Assembly: GCA_020161835.1 (NCBI GenBank)
Contig: JAIUNL010000021.1
Coordinates: 1-56,460, forward strand
Reading direction: 5' to 3'
Source: Bacteroidota bacterium
Lineage (GTDB): Bacteria; Bacteroidota; JABWAT01
DNA length: 56,460 nt
Made by a program: the position numbers and the translations under genes. Shown one piece after another: positions 33,924-42,551 of the stretch (its first letter is position 1; every line of letters starts with the position of its first letter). The notes under the pieces were generated by a model. It was not told the DNA's origin. It did not search any database and saw nothing but the letters and a program-made list of their open reading frames with translations.

Positions 33924-36191
33924 CGCTTTCCCCAAGCCTTCCCGCCCAACTACCCAGGCAATTTGCCCGAAGGAAATGCCGCCGTCATTGGTAGGGATGT
34001 GGTGAGGCCAAAAGACTTTTATTCCGTTTGCTTCACCGGCCGAAATCAGATTTTCCAGCAGAATTTTGTTCTGGAAACATCCACCGCCAACCACGATTTG
34101 CTGGTATCCTTTTTCTTTCGCAACGGAAATCATGATGTTCACCATCGTCCGGTGAAACTTGCCGCCAATTTCTGAAACTGGTACATTTTGATCAATATCA
34201 GCCAGGATTTCTGAAATCATCGGCCGCCAGTCGAGCATGAACGGACTTCCATCCACCAACGAAAAAGAATAGGCTCCTTTTTCATCCGGATCTGAAATAA
34301 ACTCCAGTTCCATGGCTGCCTGACCTTCATACGCAGATTTTTTTCTTAAATGAAGCAAGGCTGAAACCCCATCAAATAAACGTCCCGCACTGGAGGTCAT
34401 GACCGTATTCAGTTTTTTCTCAATCATGAGATGCAGATTTTTCATTTCTTCTGAGGTAAAGACGTTTAGCTTCACCAGCCACTGTTCTGCCTGATCCGCA
34501 GGAAGGGCAGTGACTAAAATACCAAGGGCAGAACGGCGAACGTCTCTCACAGCAGTATCACCACCGGCAAGCGGGAATTGCACAAACTGACCGATGTGTG
34601 AAATGCCGGAATCATCACTATGGAAAAATTCCCCACCCCAAACCGTTCCGTCAGAACCCAGGCCGGTGCCATCCCAGGCAATGCCCAACGCTTCACCTGA
34701 CACGTTATTTTCTGCCCGGCTTCCGGCAATGTGCGCTTCATGATGTTGAATGTGAATCACCGGCAAACGGGATTGTTTTGCGTGACGTGTCGAGTAATAA
34801 TCCGGATGCAAATCAGCCAGAACCTGCTCAGGTTTGATGCGGTAAATATCCGACAGATCCAGAATGGCCGATTCAAAAGCCAGATTTGCGGTTATGGTTG
34901 ACATATCGCCGATATGCTGACTGGTACAAACCAGACTGCCGTCAGAAACTGAAATGGTGTTTTTAAGATGGGCACCCACGGCAAGCAGTGACTTTCCGCT
35001 TCGCATGTTTTGTCCTTCAGGAAGGGGAGCATAACCCCGGGCCCGGCGGATCATAAACAATTCCCCGTGAATAATCCGGGCTACAGAGTCATCAATATAC
35101 CGCTGAATTTCCCGGTTATGATTCAGAAATCCGTCTGCAACGGCGCCCAGTTTCAGGGCAGCTTCTTCTTCGTTGGTACAAATGGGATCGTCTGACCGGT
35201 TTCCCGATGTACACACAAGCGGAATCTGAAGATCAGCCATGAGCAGATGATGAAGCGGTGTGTAGGGAAGAATAAGTCCGATGTACGGATTCCCCGGATT
35301 CAGCAAAGGGGACAATCCGCTGTTTTTTTTCTGACGGACGAGCACGACCGGTGCTTCTGATGACGTGAGCAGTTCAATTTCAGGTTGTGACAGCTCGGCA
35401 ATCTGAAGTGCGGTTTCAATATCGGGCACCATGACGGCGAGCGGTTTTTCTTCCCGGTTTTTCCGTTTTCTTAGGGTTTTGACCGAGGAATCTGACCGGG
35501 CATCGCAAAGCAACTGAAATCCGCCCAGACCTTTCATCGCCAGAATACTTCCGTGTTTGATGAGATCTTCGGCTAAAAGAAGGGCTTTATCCCCACGTCC
35601 CACAACTTTTCCGTCGGTAAATTTAAAGTCGAGCTGAGGTCCGCAATCGGGACAGGCGGTAGGTTGGGCGTGGAACCGGCGGTCATCCGGGTTTTCATAC
35701 TCTGCTTTACAGGCTGCACACATCCTGAATTGTTTCATGGTCGTGTTGGGCCGGTCGTAGGGCAGTTTCTGGATGATGGAATACCGGGGTCCGCAATGGG
35801 TACAGTTTAAAAACGGATACCGGAACCGGCGGTTTTTCGGATCGGTCAGTTCGGCGAGGCACTCCGGACACGTGGCCAGATCGGGCAGAATCAGGGCAGT
35901 GGGCTTTTCTCCCGTTTCACTGACTCTGATTTCGAATCCGGAATCACCTGCAAGGTCAATGTCTGCAATTTCCATACGTGAAATAAACGAATGGACGGGT
36001 TTTTCTTTCGGAATGGAGGTGAGAAACTGCTCAAGAATTTCAGTTTCAGCCTCTGCCTCGATGGTCACACCGCCTGAATGGTTGAGTACCCAGCCGGAGA
36101 GGTCAAACCTGTGTGCGAGATTACGAATGTACGGACGGAATCCAACGCCCTGAACCACACCCCTGATTTGGATCCGTTTTCTGATTTTCAC
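33921..36191 (-). CDS. hypF: HypF carbamoyltransferase
   Basis: A 756-residue protein that uses carbamoyl phosphate and ATP to place a carbamoyl group on HypE. Domains in order: acylphosphatase-like at about residues 1-90 (RGVVQGVGFRPYIRNLA), two zinc fingers at about 105-190 (CPECLAELTDP...CTHCGPRYS and CAACKAEYENPDDRRFHAQPTACPDCGP), a YrdC-like domain (LAMKGLGGFQLLCDAR, REEKPLAVMV) and a Kae1-like domain (IQHHEAHIAGSR, EALGIAWDGTGLGSDGTVWGGE). Length is normal. Its start touches the end of hypB, so they are coupled. Confidence 0.97.
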   Translation of the reverse strand: MKIRKRIQIRGVVQGVGFRPYIRNLAHRFDLSGWVLNHSGGVTIEAEAETEILEQFLTSIPKEKPVHSFISRMEIADIDLAGDSGFEIRVSETGEKPTALILPDLATCPECLAELTDPKNRRFRYPFLNCTHCGPRYSIIQKLPYDRPNTTMKQFRMCAACKAEYENPDDRRFHAQPTACPDCGPQLDFKFTDGKVVGRGDKALLLAEDLIKHGSILAMKGLGGFQLLCDARSDSSVKTLRKRKNREEKPLAVMVPDIETALQIAELSQPEIELLTSSEAPVVLVRQKKNSGLSPLLNPGNPYIGLILPYTPLHHLLMADLQIPLVCTSGNRSDDPICTNEEEAALKLGAVADGFLNHNREIQRYIDDSVARIIHGELFMIRRARGYAPLPEGQNMRSGKSLLAVGAHLKNTISVSDGSLVCTSQHIGDMSTITANLAFESAILDLSDIYRIKPEQVLADLHPDYYSTRHAKQSRLPVIHIQHHEAHIAGSRAENNVSGEALGIAWDGTGLGSDGTVWGGEFFHSDDSGISHIGQFVQFPLAGGDTAVRDVRRSALGILVTALPADQAEQWLVKLNVFTSEEMKNLHLMIEKKLNTVMTSSAGRLFDGVSALLHLRKKSAYEGQAAMELEFISDPDEKGAYSFSLVDGSPFMLDWRPMISEILADIDQNVPVSEIGGKFHRTMVNIMISVAKEKGYQQIVVGGGCFQNKILLENLISAGEANGIKVFWPHHIPTNDGGISFGQIAWVVGREGLGKA

Positions 36192-36839
36192 TTACTTGAC
36201 CTGGTCTTTCAGCCAGGAAACCCAGGCATCAATTCCTTCACCGGTTCTGGCCGATACTTCAAAAATAATCAAGTCCGGATTGATCGAAAGGGCATTTTTC
36301 CGGAAAGAATCAGGTGACATCCCAAGATAGGGAACCAGATCCATTTTGTTGATGATGAGGACTTTTGCTTCCCTGAACATGACCGGGTATTTCAGGGGTT
36401 TTTCTTCACCTTCAGTAGTGGAAAGAACCGCAACTTTAAAATCTTCACCCAGATCGAAGTCAGCGGTACAAATCAGATTTCCCACATTTTCAATAAATAG
36501 AAACTGAGTTTTAAGATCTGAAAGCTGCTGATATGCTTCCCGGACCATATCGGCATCGAGATGACACGATCCGTTTGTCATGATCTGCGACACCGGAACG
36601 CCGAGCTTATCAATCCGCTGCGCATCAATATCCGTCTGAACATCTCCCTCAATCACTGAAATGGTGTGGGTTTTCTGTAGTCGGGTGATGGTTTGCTCGA
36701 GTAAAGTGGTTTTTCCTGAACCCGGCGAACTCACAAAATTGAGGGTAAAGGTTTTGTTCTGCTTCAGATTGGCTCTGATTTCAGAAGCAATGTTGTCGTT
36801 CTTTTCAAAAACTTTTCGTTCAACAGTTAAAATTGCCAT
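36192..36839 (-). CDS. hypB: HypB, nickel-incorporation GTPase
   Basis: A 215-residue GTPase for nickel insertion into the hydrogenase large subunit. Walker A is NFVSSPGSGKTTLLEQ; the G-loop region has IEGDVQTDIDAQRI; the metal site is NGSCHLDADMV; and NKMDLVPYL supplies GTP specificity. It lacks the N-terminal CxxCGC and histidine-rich nickel store of some HypB proteins, so it is the short form. Its partner HypA is not in this window. It leads hypB-hypF. Confidence 0.96.
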   Translation of the reverse strand: MAILTVERKVFEKNDNIASEIRANLKQNKTFTLNFVSSPGSGKTTLLEQTITRLQKTHTISVIEGDVQTDIDAQRIDKLGVPVSQIMTNGSCHLDADMVREAYQQLSDLKTQFLFIENVGNLICTADFDLGEDFKVAVLSTTEGEEKPLKYPVMFREAKVLIINKMDLVPYLGMSPDSFRKNALSINPDLIIFEVSARTGEGIDAWVSWLKDQVK

Positions 36840-36876
36840 TTAAAACTCCGGTAAAAAATCTTGCATTTTGGCCGAT

Positions 36877-36920
36877 GTCATCCTGAGTGTCCGGCAACCG
36901 CCGGATGTATCGAAGGATGA
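36877..36920 (+). repeat. Palindromic element, type 1, upstream of hypB
   Basis: Arms TCATCCTGAGTG and TATCGAAGGATGA around core TCCGGCAACCGCCGGA. The copy at 33743-33785 has the same core in inverse orientation but CACCC/GGGTG arms, a paired change. Confidence 0.9.
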
Positions 36921-36960
36921 ACATCTATTCTGAAATTGAGGTTTGCAAACCCTGCTTTCT

Positions 36961-37032
36961 ATAAAGAAAACGAAATTGCCGGTCATCTTCAACTGAATCG
37001 GATTAAAGGTGGATGAGAGAGGGGATTGTGAA
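36961..37032 (-). repeat. Repeat family C, copy 1 (AAAGGTGGATGAGAGAGGGG)
   Basis: About 70 bases containing AGAAAACGAAATT, TCAACTGAAT and AAAGGTGGATGAGAGAGGG. It is shared with 38727-38785 and 44050-44118, each time 3' of a minus-strand gene. Confidence 0.8.
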
Positions 37033-37076
37033 ACTTACAAACAGGAATTATGGGATTAAAAACAAAAAAAGTTCAA

Positions 37077-37811
37077 TTATTTTGACGCCCTTGTGGCGTT
37101 ATAAATCACAGGCATTTGGCCTTTCCACTTCATCCACAGTTTTTCTTCTGATATAAGCCTGAACATCAAGTTGGCAACATTGATCCGGCTGGTTTTTCCT
37201 GGATTAAATATTGCGCTGCTTACAGGAGATTGATGTTCGGTGTATTCGGTGACAGAATCTTCGTCAGCCAGAGTATCTGGCCGCACGATAACCCATTCAA
37301 TAAACGGGTTCTTCTGCCCAATAGTGACTCTAAAATAGTCTGATGCCTTTTCATTATCTGGATGCGGAGGAAGTAAAAACCTGAGCAGCCCGATCACAAT
37401 ATTTTCACTGACTGAAATCGGTTCCTTTAAATCCCGGTTACTATTTCCTGCCGTGTTCATCAAAACAAATTTAAGTGGCTTTTGGGGTGCATTTTTCTTG
37501 ATAGCTTCACATAGTAAAACCACTGAGTCAGTAACCAGATTTCTGGGTTTACCGAAAATGCCTTTTACTGTCAGATTGTGTCCAAGACAGGAGGCAACCG
37601 ATTGGCAATCAACAAGGTAGTCGGATAGTTCATTAACCGTGATTTCTGAAATATTCCGGTTGATGATGGTCAATTGCGGATTGCTTTTCCAATTATCAGG
37701 AACATGACTTGATGAACGAACGACTATTTTGACCTGTTGACCTGACTCCAGAAGCTGGTTGACTAAAAGTTTTCCAGTTGCTCCGCTGGCACCGACAACA
37801 ACTATTTTCAT
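37077..37811 (-). CDS. NAD(P)-binding atypical SDR (NmrA-like)
   Basis: A 244-residue Rossmann-fold protein. The cofactor motif is MKIVVVGASGATGKLLVNQLL (G7, G10, G13). VASCLGH, KFVLMNTAG and EWVIVRPDTLADE are typical of NAD(P)H-binding atypical SDRs. There is no YxxxK pair in the usual place, so it may be a sensor-like or reductase protein of the NmrA/YwnB type. It follows a 59-residue glycine-rich membrane gene by 23 bases. Function not assignable. Confidence 0.82.
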   Translation of the reverse strand: MKIVVVGASGATGKLLVNQLLESGQQVKIVVRSSSHVPDNWKSNPQLTIINRNISEITVNELSDYLVDCQSVASCLGHNLTVKGIFGKPRNLVTDSVVLLCEAIKKNAPQKPLKFVLMNTAGNSNRDLKEPISVSENIVIGLLRFLLPPHPDNEKASDYFRVTIGQKNPFIEWVIVRPDTLADEDSVTEYTEHQSPVSSAIFNPGKTSRINVANLMFRLISEEKLWMKWKGQMPVIYNATRASK

Positions 37812-37834
37812 GATTTGCTTAAGAATGGGGTGTT

Positions 37835-38014
37835 TTATTTTTTTCTTCTTGCAAAGTCAAGAATTGCACCTATTGCAACTCCAAATGCAAGTCCTAAGGC
37901 AATGCTTTGGGCAACGTTTCCAGATTGATAACCGTAAGCAGTTCCGAAAGCAACGCCAAGTGCTGCCCCAATCCCGATACCATTTCCATAATTTCTTTTA
38001 TTATTACCAGTCAT
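37835..38014 (-). CDS. Small glycine-zipper membrane protein
   Basis: A 59-residue frame, ATG to TAA. It begins MTGNNKRNYGNGIGIGAALG, has two hydrophobic helices rich in spaced Gly and Ala (GIGIGAALGVAFG and IALGLAFGVAIGAILDF) joined by AYGYQSGNVAQS, and ends in ARRKK. That is the glycine-zipper pattern of small membrane proteins found in Bacteroidota. It ends 23 bases before the NAD-binding gene on the same strand. Composition and topology make it a convincing gene though it is short. Function unknown. Confidence 0.75.
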   Translation of the reverse strand: MTGNNKRNYGNGIGIGAALGVAFGTAYGYQSGNVAQSIALGLAFGVAIGAILDFARRKK

Positions 38015-38069
38015 AATTGATTTGTTTCCAGATTAGTAAAAAGGTGCCATTACTATTTAATTGTGTCAG

Positions 38070-38444
38070 TTATTTATAAAATAAGGGAAGTAAAAACAAA
38101 ATAGTTCCAACCATAAAAATGACTGTCAAAAGATGTATTTTGGAATTATTTATTCTGAAAAAAATAAATTGTTGAATTGTCCGGATTAACCAGAATAGTG
38201 ACGACCCAATCAAGAACAAATTTCCAAGTTTAGTTGTCACCAGTTCCGTTGGAAAAACAAAGCAAATAATGGCTGTAAAAATAAAATAATAGCAGATTTG
38301 AATGTTTAATATTTGCATGATTCCTTTGTTTGCAAAACTTAAATTATTCAATTCTTTATTCCATTGAAACAATTTCCAAAATCCAAAATGAAAAAGAGCA
38401 AATGCAAGGTTATAAAACCCGCAAAGGTAAAGTAATGTTTTCAT
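38070..38444 (-). CDS. Small polytopic membrane protein, unknown function
   Basis: A 124-residue protein with four predicted membrane helices (LLYLCGFYNLAFALFHFGFW, ICYYFIFTAIICFVF, LGNLFLIGSSLFWLIRTIQQFIFF, LLTVIFMVGTILFLLPLF). I do not recognise a named family; a similar arrangement occurs in small Bacteroidota membrane proteins. It may share a transcript with the glycine-zipper and NAD-binding genes, 55 bases apart. A+T-rich. Confidence 0.65.
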   Translation of the reverse strand: MKTLLYLCGFYNLAFALFHFGFWKLFQWNKELNNLSFANKGIMQILNIQICYYFIFTAIICFVFPTELVTTKLGNLFLIGSSLFWLIRTIQQFIFFRINNSKIHLLTVIFMVGTILFLLPLFYK

Positions 38445-38862
38445 ATTACTTGTGTTTTATGTTGTTGTTTTATGTCTGGTTGCAAGTTTAATAATATTTC
38501 TAACATTTCCTCACTCTTGCACACTTTCTTCGGGCGTTTATTATTACACCGTCAAAGCAGGTTTCTATTCGGTTACCCGCAAAATGGTAGAATTGAAATA
38601 ATGATCCGTCCTGTTTAGGATATTGTGGTTGTGAATCCGTGCCGGTATCAGTTGATCCGGCCGGATTCTTTTTCCAATCTTCGAAATCAATTACCAACTC
38701 ACCCTTCCCTCTATACAATCCAACTTGACCGGCATCTTCAATTGAATTGTATTAAAGGTGGATGAGAGAGGGGAGTGAGTAAATAACCAAAACCCGCTTC
38801 CGGTTGATGCCAGGTTTTTGATATGGCTTTGATGTTGTCCTGTTAAAAAATAAAAAGTCCCG
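38445..38862 (-). other. 418-base stretch without a convincing gene; contains repeat family C, copy 2
   Basis: Two short minus-strand frames overlap here (38500-38718 and 38691-38879), but neither has a start signal or a family I know. The family C repeat copy lies at 38727-38785 and makes part of both frames. It may be a decayed gene (a DGTFYFLTG-like stretch near 38800-38870) invaded by or adjoining the repeat, or plain intergenic DNA. Confidence 0.5.
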
Positions 38863-39819
38863 TCAATACCGGTTTCCAATTGTCTCTGCCGGCATCGACT
38901 TTTGAATCAAAGCGAGATCAGATGGCGTCAATTCCACGTTTGCTGCACCCAGATTTTCTTCGAGACGATGAATTTTTCTGGTGCCGGGAATAGCAACAAT
39001 CTCATCATTCTGACTGAGTACCCAGGCAAGGGCGACCTGTGCTTTTGTTACGCCTTTGCTTTGGGCAATCTGATCAATCACCTCAACAAACTTTAGATTT
39101 TCTTTGATTGCTTCATCAGAAAAACGGGGAAGCGTTAACCGCCAGTCGGTTGCTTCCAGATCCGCACGGCTTTTGATTGCTCCCGTTAAGAACCCTCTGC
39201 CCAGCGGACTGTAGGCCACAAAGGTGATTCCGAGTTCTTTGCAAACCTCAAATACTTCTTTTTCCGGTTCACGGCTCCAAAGTGAATATTCAGTTTGAAG
39301 GGCAGTTATCGGATGAACGGCATGTGCCCGGCGAAGTGTTTTGGCATCCACTTCAGACAGACCGATGTGTTTTACTTTTCCCTGTTTGACCAGATCACTC
39401 AAAGTCCCGACAATTTCTTCGATTTCCACTTTCGGATCCTTCCGGTGCATGTAATACAAATCAATGGCATCAGTACCCAGATTCATAAGACTTTGATCGC
39501 AGGCTTTTCTGATGTAGTCCGGTTTTCCGTTGAGACCCAGAAATTCGCCGTTCGGACCCCGCATCACCGCAAATTTGGTTGCCACAATCACATCATCCCA
39601 ACGTCCCTTGAATGCTTTTCCCAGCAACCGTTCATTTGCACCCCACCCATACATATCGGCGGTGTCGAAAAAATTAACGCCCAGGTCAATGGCTTTTTGC
39701 AGGGTGTTCACCGATTCGTTTTCATCAAAAGAACCATAAAATTCTGACATACCCATACAACCCAGACCTATCCGGTTAACTTGCAGGGAACTGTGTCCCA
39801 ATTGTGCTGTTTGTTTCAT
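38863..39819 (-). CDS. Aldo/keto reductase
   Basis: A 318-residue TIM-barrel oxidoreductase, reducing aldehydes or ketones with NADPH. The catalytic tetrad is visible: D52 and Y57 in FFDTADMYGWGANE, K82 in VATKF, H125 in YYMHR. It also has LGLGCMGMSE-like GLGCMGMSEFYG near the start, and AYSPLGRGFLTG and IPGTRKIHRLEEN for cofactor binding, the AKR13/YhdN-like style. A clear AAGGAG precedes the ATG. The AraC-type regulator upstream, though frameshifted, may have controlled it. Confidence 0.95.
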   Translation of the reverse strand: MKQTAQLGHSSLQVNRIGLGCMGMSEFYGSFDENESVNTLQKAIDLGVNFFDTADMYGWGANERLLGKAFKGRWDDVIVATKFAVMRGPNGEFLGLNGKPDYIRKACDQSLMNLGTDAIDLYYMHRKDPKVEIEEIVGTLSDLVKQGKVKHIGLSEVDAKTLRRAHAVHPITALQTEYSLWSREPEKEVFEVCKELGITFVAYSPLGRGFLTGAIKSRADLEATDWRLTLPRFSDEAIKENLKFVEVIDQIAQSKGVTKAQVALAWVLSQNDEIVAIPGTRKIHRLEENLGAANVELTPSDLALIQKSMPAETIGNRY

Positions 39820-39919
39820 TGTAACTCCTTTTTTAAATATCCTGATGCAAAGTTATGGTTTTTACCGGGACCGGAAAGAACCCCTTTCAAACGATAACTG
39901 ACCAATTTCAAAGATCGGT

Positions 39920-40832
39920 TCAGTGCCGGTTCAGTTTTCGGAAGGCATTCGGTGTGAGCTGGGTATGTTTTTTAAAAAATCTGCTGAAATGAGTCGGTTC
40001 GCTGAAGCCCAGCTGATAAGCGATTTCTTTCGAGGAGTAGGGTGTGCTGATTAAAAGCGATTTAGCCAGTGAGAGGGTTCGTTTCGATATCCAATCCATT
40101 ACGGTTCTTCCGGTTTTGCTTTTAATCACGGAATTCAGATAATTTGGATGCAGATTCAGTTTTCTGGCGAAATATTGCACCTGTAATTTGCCTTCATAGT
40201 CGGACCTGTTTAAAACGTTTTTGAACTCGGATTCCAGAAGTCCTTTGAACGATTTAACGATTTGAGAATCCCGCTTTCCTTCTTCAATCGGATTGTAACC
40301 CGACCAGAACTTTTCTTTTATCCTGAGCAGAATCACCAATAAAAAGATTGCCGAGAATTTTATTCCTGTACCGGGAGTCCTTTTTAAATTCCTTCAAAAT
40401 CTGACTGTACAAGGTTTCAAACTCTTCCATATCCGTTTTTGACAGGTTTTTTGGCGGGGCGATTTCAGCCAATAAAAAGGGAAACTCGCCGTAAATTTCG
40501 GGATGAACATGTTCACGGAGAAACTTTTCGGATAAGGTTATGATGAAGGCATCCTTCGATTCGGTAAGCTCATATGATTTGATATGTCCCGGATTCGTAA
40601 AATAAATGGATTGAGAAGTGAAAGGGAACTGATGGTCATCCAGCCAGTAAACACCGGAACCTTCCTTGGTGAGAATAAACGAGAAATAGTCAGCACGCAA
40701 AACCGGTGATTTGAAAGGAATCTGCGGATGAAGGTCCGGGATGGACAGAATAGTAAAATCGATTTCCTCGTCGCAGGGCAGCCCCAGGGTCTTATATAAA
40801 TCAGCTATTGAATGATGAACATGTATTTCCAT
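39920..40832 (-). pseudogene. AraC family transcriptional regulator, frameshifted
   Basis: Two overlapping minus-strand frames make one AraC regulator. The N-terminal frame (40284-40832) gives a cupin-like sensor domain (ADYFSFILTKEGSGVYWLDDHQFPF). The C-terminal frame (39920-40339) gives the two helix-turn-helix motifs (YFARKLNLHPNYLNSVIKSKTG and SSKEIAYQLGFSEPTHFSRFFKKH). Family-like sequence crosses from one frame to the other near 40335 (NLFI to VILLRIKEKFW), at CTTTTTATTGGTG, so one base is extra. It is either a real inactivating insertion or a sequencing error. Its likely target is the neighbouring aldo/keto reductase. Confidence 0.85.
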
Positions 40833-40934
40833 TTTACCGGTGTTTTAAAAAATGAGACAAGCTTTCTCAAAAACTTTTGTGGTGCATTTTAAACTGGGTT
40901 TTCGCCGCGTTTTGATGATAACCCATATTGCTTT

Positions 40935-41303
40935 TTAACTTTTCTTCTTATTCCAACCGTATTTTTGAATCAAGAAACCCGCGAACGCAAAAAATAATCC
41001 AGAAAGAAGAAAAGTGAATATAACAATTCCGGCCAAATCCTCATTTGGGTTTAGATAACTTAACGTTGCTATCACACAACCGGCAATAATTTCGCCGATG
41101 ACAAAACCAATTATTATCCCCGTCCTGGTATATTTTCCTGCAAGTTCATATGCAATACTTGCACTAAAAAGGATTAATCCCAAAAAAACGAAGGCAGTCC
41201 AATTCCAATTCCATCCTTCAACAAAAATATTTCCAAGAAAAGGAATGAGTAAAATTACAGCCGTGATCATCATTGGGCGAAAAATAAGGGTTGAACTTTT
41301 CAT
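40935..41303 (-). CDS. Small membrane protein, unknown function
   Basis: A 122-residue protein with four predicted helices (MMITAVILLIPFLGNIFV, FVFLGLILFSASIAYELAG, GIIIGFVIGEIIAGCVIATL, GIVIFTFLLSGLFFAFAGFLI). The pattern resembles small Bacteroidota membrane proteins with no known role. The ATG used begins the membrane protein; the frame extends upstream with a basic non-membrane leader that is probably untranslated. It lies 32 bases from the Fic gene on the same strand. Confidence 0.7.
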   Translation of the reverse strand: MKSSTLIFRPMMITAVILLIPFLGNIFVEGWNWNWTAFVFLGLILFSASIAYELAGKYTRTGIIIGFVIGEIIAGCVIATLSYLNPNEDLAGIVIFTFLLSGLFFAFAGFLIQKYGWNKKKS

Positions 41304-41335
41304 GGTGATAATTAGGTTAGGGTTTTTAATTTTCT

Positions 41336-42436
41336 TCAACTGAAATTGACCAGTTCGTAATGTGCATTCCGGCCGGACTGGTTTTCGGTTTTCAGGATGC
41401 CTTTTCCGACCAGATCTTTGATGTCCCTCAGTGCTGTATCTGTTGAGGTTTTGGTTAGTTTTGCCCATTTGGATGATTTTAGTTTTCCATCAAATCCGTC
41501 CAGTATTTTATTGAGCATGAACCGCTGACGTTCATTGATGGGCGTCTGATCATGCAATTTCCAGAATTCTGATTTACGAAGAATGTTTTGCATGGTTTTT
41601 TCTGTTTCCTGCATGGCGCGTTTCAGGCATTGCAAAAACCAGTCAAGCCATTCAGTAATGTCTCCTGTGCTGTATTGCACGTTTTGCAAAACCTTGTAAT
41701 AGTGTTTTCGCTCTGCTAAAATCTGGCTCGACATACTGTAAAATCGCTCTTTGCTTCCATCAGCCCGGGCTAAAAGCAAATCGGTAAGGGCTCTTGCAAT
41801 TCTGCCGTTTCCGTCATCAAAGGGATGGATGGTAATAAACCAAAAATGGGCTATAGCTGCCTTCAGGACTTCGTCCATTTTTTCTTCACTGTTAAACCAC
41901 GTCAGGAATTTATCCATTTCCAACCTGACAAATTCAGGCTTTACGGCTTCATAATGTACTTTTTCTTTACCTAAAGCACCTGAAACAATCAGCATTTCAC
42001 CGGTACGATATTGCCCGGCTTCAATTTTATACGGACCACTATGACCCGTAGGGAAAAGGGCCGCATGCCAGCCGCATAATCTGGCTTCAGTTAGAGGTTT
42101 AGTGAAGTTCTGAGTTGCATCCAGCATCATTTCAACGACGCCTTCAATATGACGGGTGCTCGTTACCATTCCGCCTGTATTGATTCCCAATCTTCTGGCA
42201 ATTGAGGATCGAACCTGGTCATAATTCAGTAGTTCGCCTTCAATTTCAGACGATTTTACGACATCGAGCGTCAGAGTAGAAAGTGTAGCTTCTGCTTTGG
42301 CTGAGAATCCCAAAGCGTTCATTTGACCGCTTATTTTACCCTGTATGTTTCGTACCTCACCAAATAGTTTGGATATGGCACTTTCCTGCCAGGTAAACTG
42401 GGTCCAGTTTTCATGATTGTAGATATAGTTTGCCAT
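41336..42436 (-). CDS. Fic family protein with DUF4172 domain (putative AMP transferase)
   Basis: A 366-residue Fic protein, which would transfer AMP (or a related group) from a nucleotide to a hydroxyl side chain of a target. The N-terminal DUF4172-like domain (YIYNHENWTQFTW ... QMNALGF) holds an inhibitory helix motif S62-S63-E64-I65-E66-G67, the class II (S/T)xxxE(G/N) form. The catalytic motif HPFDDGNGR is at 204-212. A winged-helix-like C-terminus follows (TDTALRDIKDLVGKGILKTENQSGRNAHYEL), which could bind DNA. It is complete and therefore probably active but self-inhibited. Operator-like repeats precede it. Confidence 0.93.
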   Translation of the reverse strand: MANYIYNHENWTQFTWQESAISKLFGEVRNIQGKISGQMNALGFSAKAEATLSTLTLDVVKSSEIEGELLNYDQVRSSIARRLGINTGGMVTSTRHIEGVVEMMLDATQNFTKPLTEARLCGWHAALFPTGHSGPYKIEAGQYRTGEMLIVSGALGKEKVHYEAVKPEFVRLEMDKFLTWFNSEEKMDEVLKAAIAHFWFITIHPFDDGNGRIARALTDLLLARADGSKERFYSMSSQILAERKHYYKVLQNVQYSTGDITEWLDWFLQCLKRAMQETEKTMQNILRKSEFWKLHDQTPINERQRFMLNKILDGFDGKLKSSKWAKLTKTSTDTALRDIKDLVGKGILKTENQSGRNAHYELVNFS

Positions 42437-42450
42437 AGTTTTAACCGGTT

Positions 42451-42514
42451 ATGCGGTAAATATACGGATTTATTGCCGCAAATATGCGGTAATTGGTAGT
42501 TTAAATCACCGCAA
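42451..42514 (-). promoter_or_regulatory. Repeated ATGCGGTAA / TTGCCGCAA boxes upstream of fic
   Basis: ATGCGGTAA occurs at 42451-42459 and 42484-42492, 33 bases apart. Inverted GCCGCAA and ACCGCAA boxes lie at 42474 and 42508, 34 bases apart. The group begins 15 bases upstream of the fic ATG. Three-helical-turn spacing and symmetry suggest an operator, perhaps for autoregulation by the winged-helix end of the Fic protein. Confidence 0.6.
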
Positions 42515-42551
42515 AATCAAGACCGGAAACCCTTTATTCCGGTTTGGTTTC

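Noticed and set aside
40284..40339. Programmed frameshift in the AraC gene
   Set aside because: The T-run is short, no stimulating structure is evident and AraC regulators are not known to use frameshifting; mutation or error is simpler.
41336..42436. Fic toxin-antitoxin pair
   Set aside because: The inhibitory helix is inside the same protein (class II), and the adjacent small membrane gene does not look like an antitoxin.
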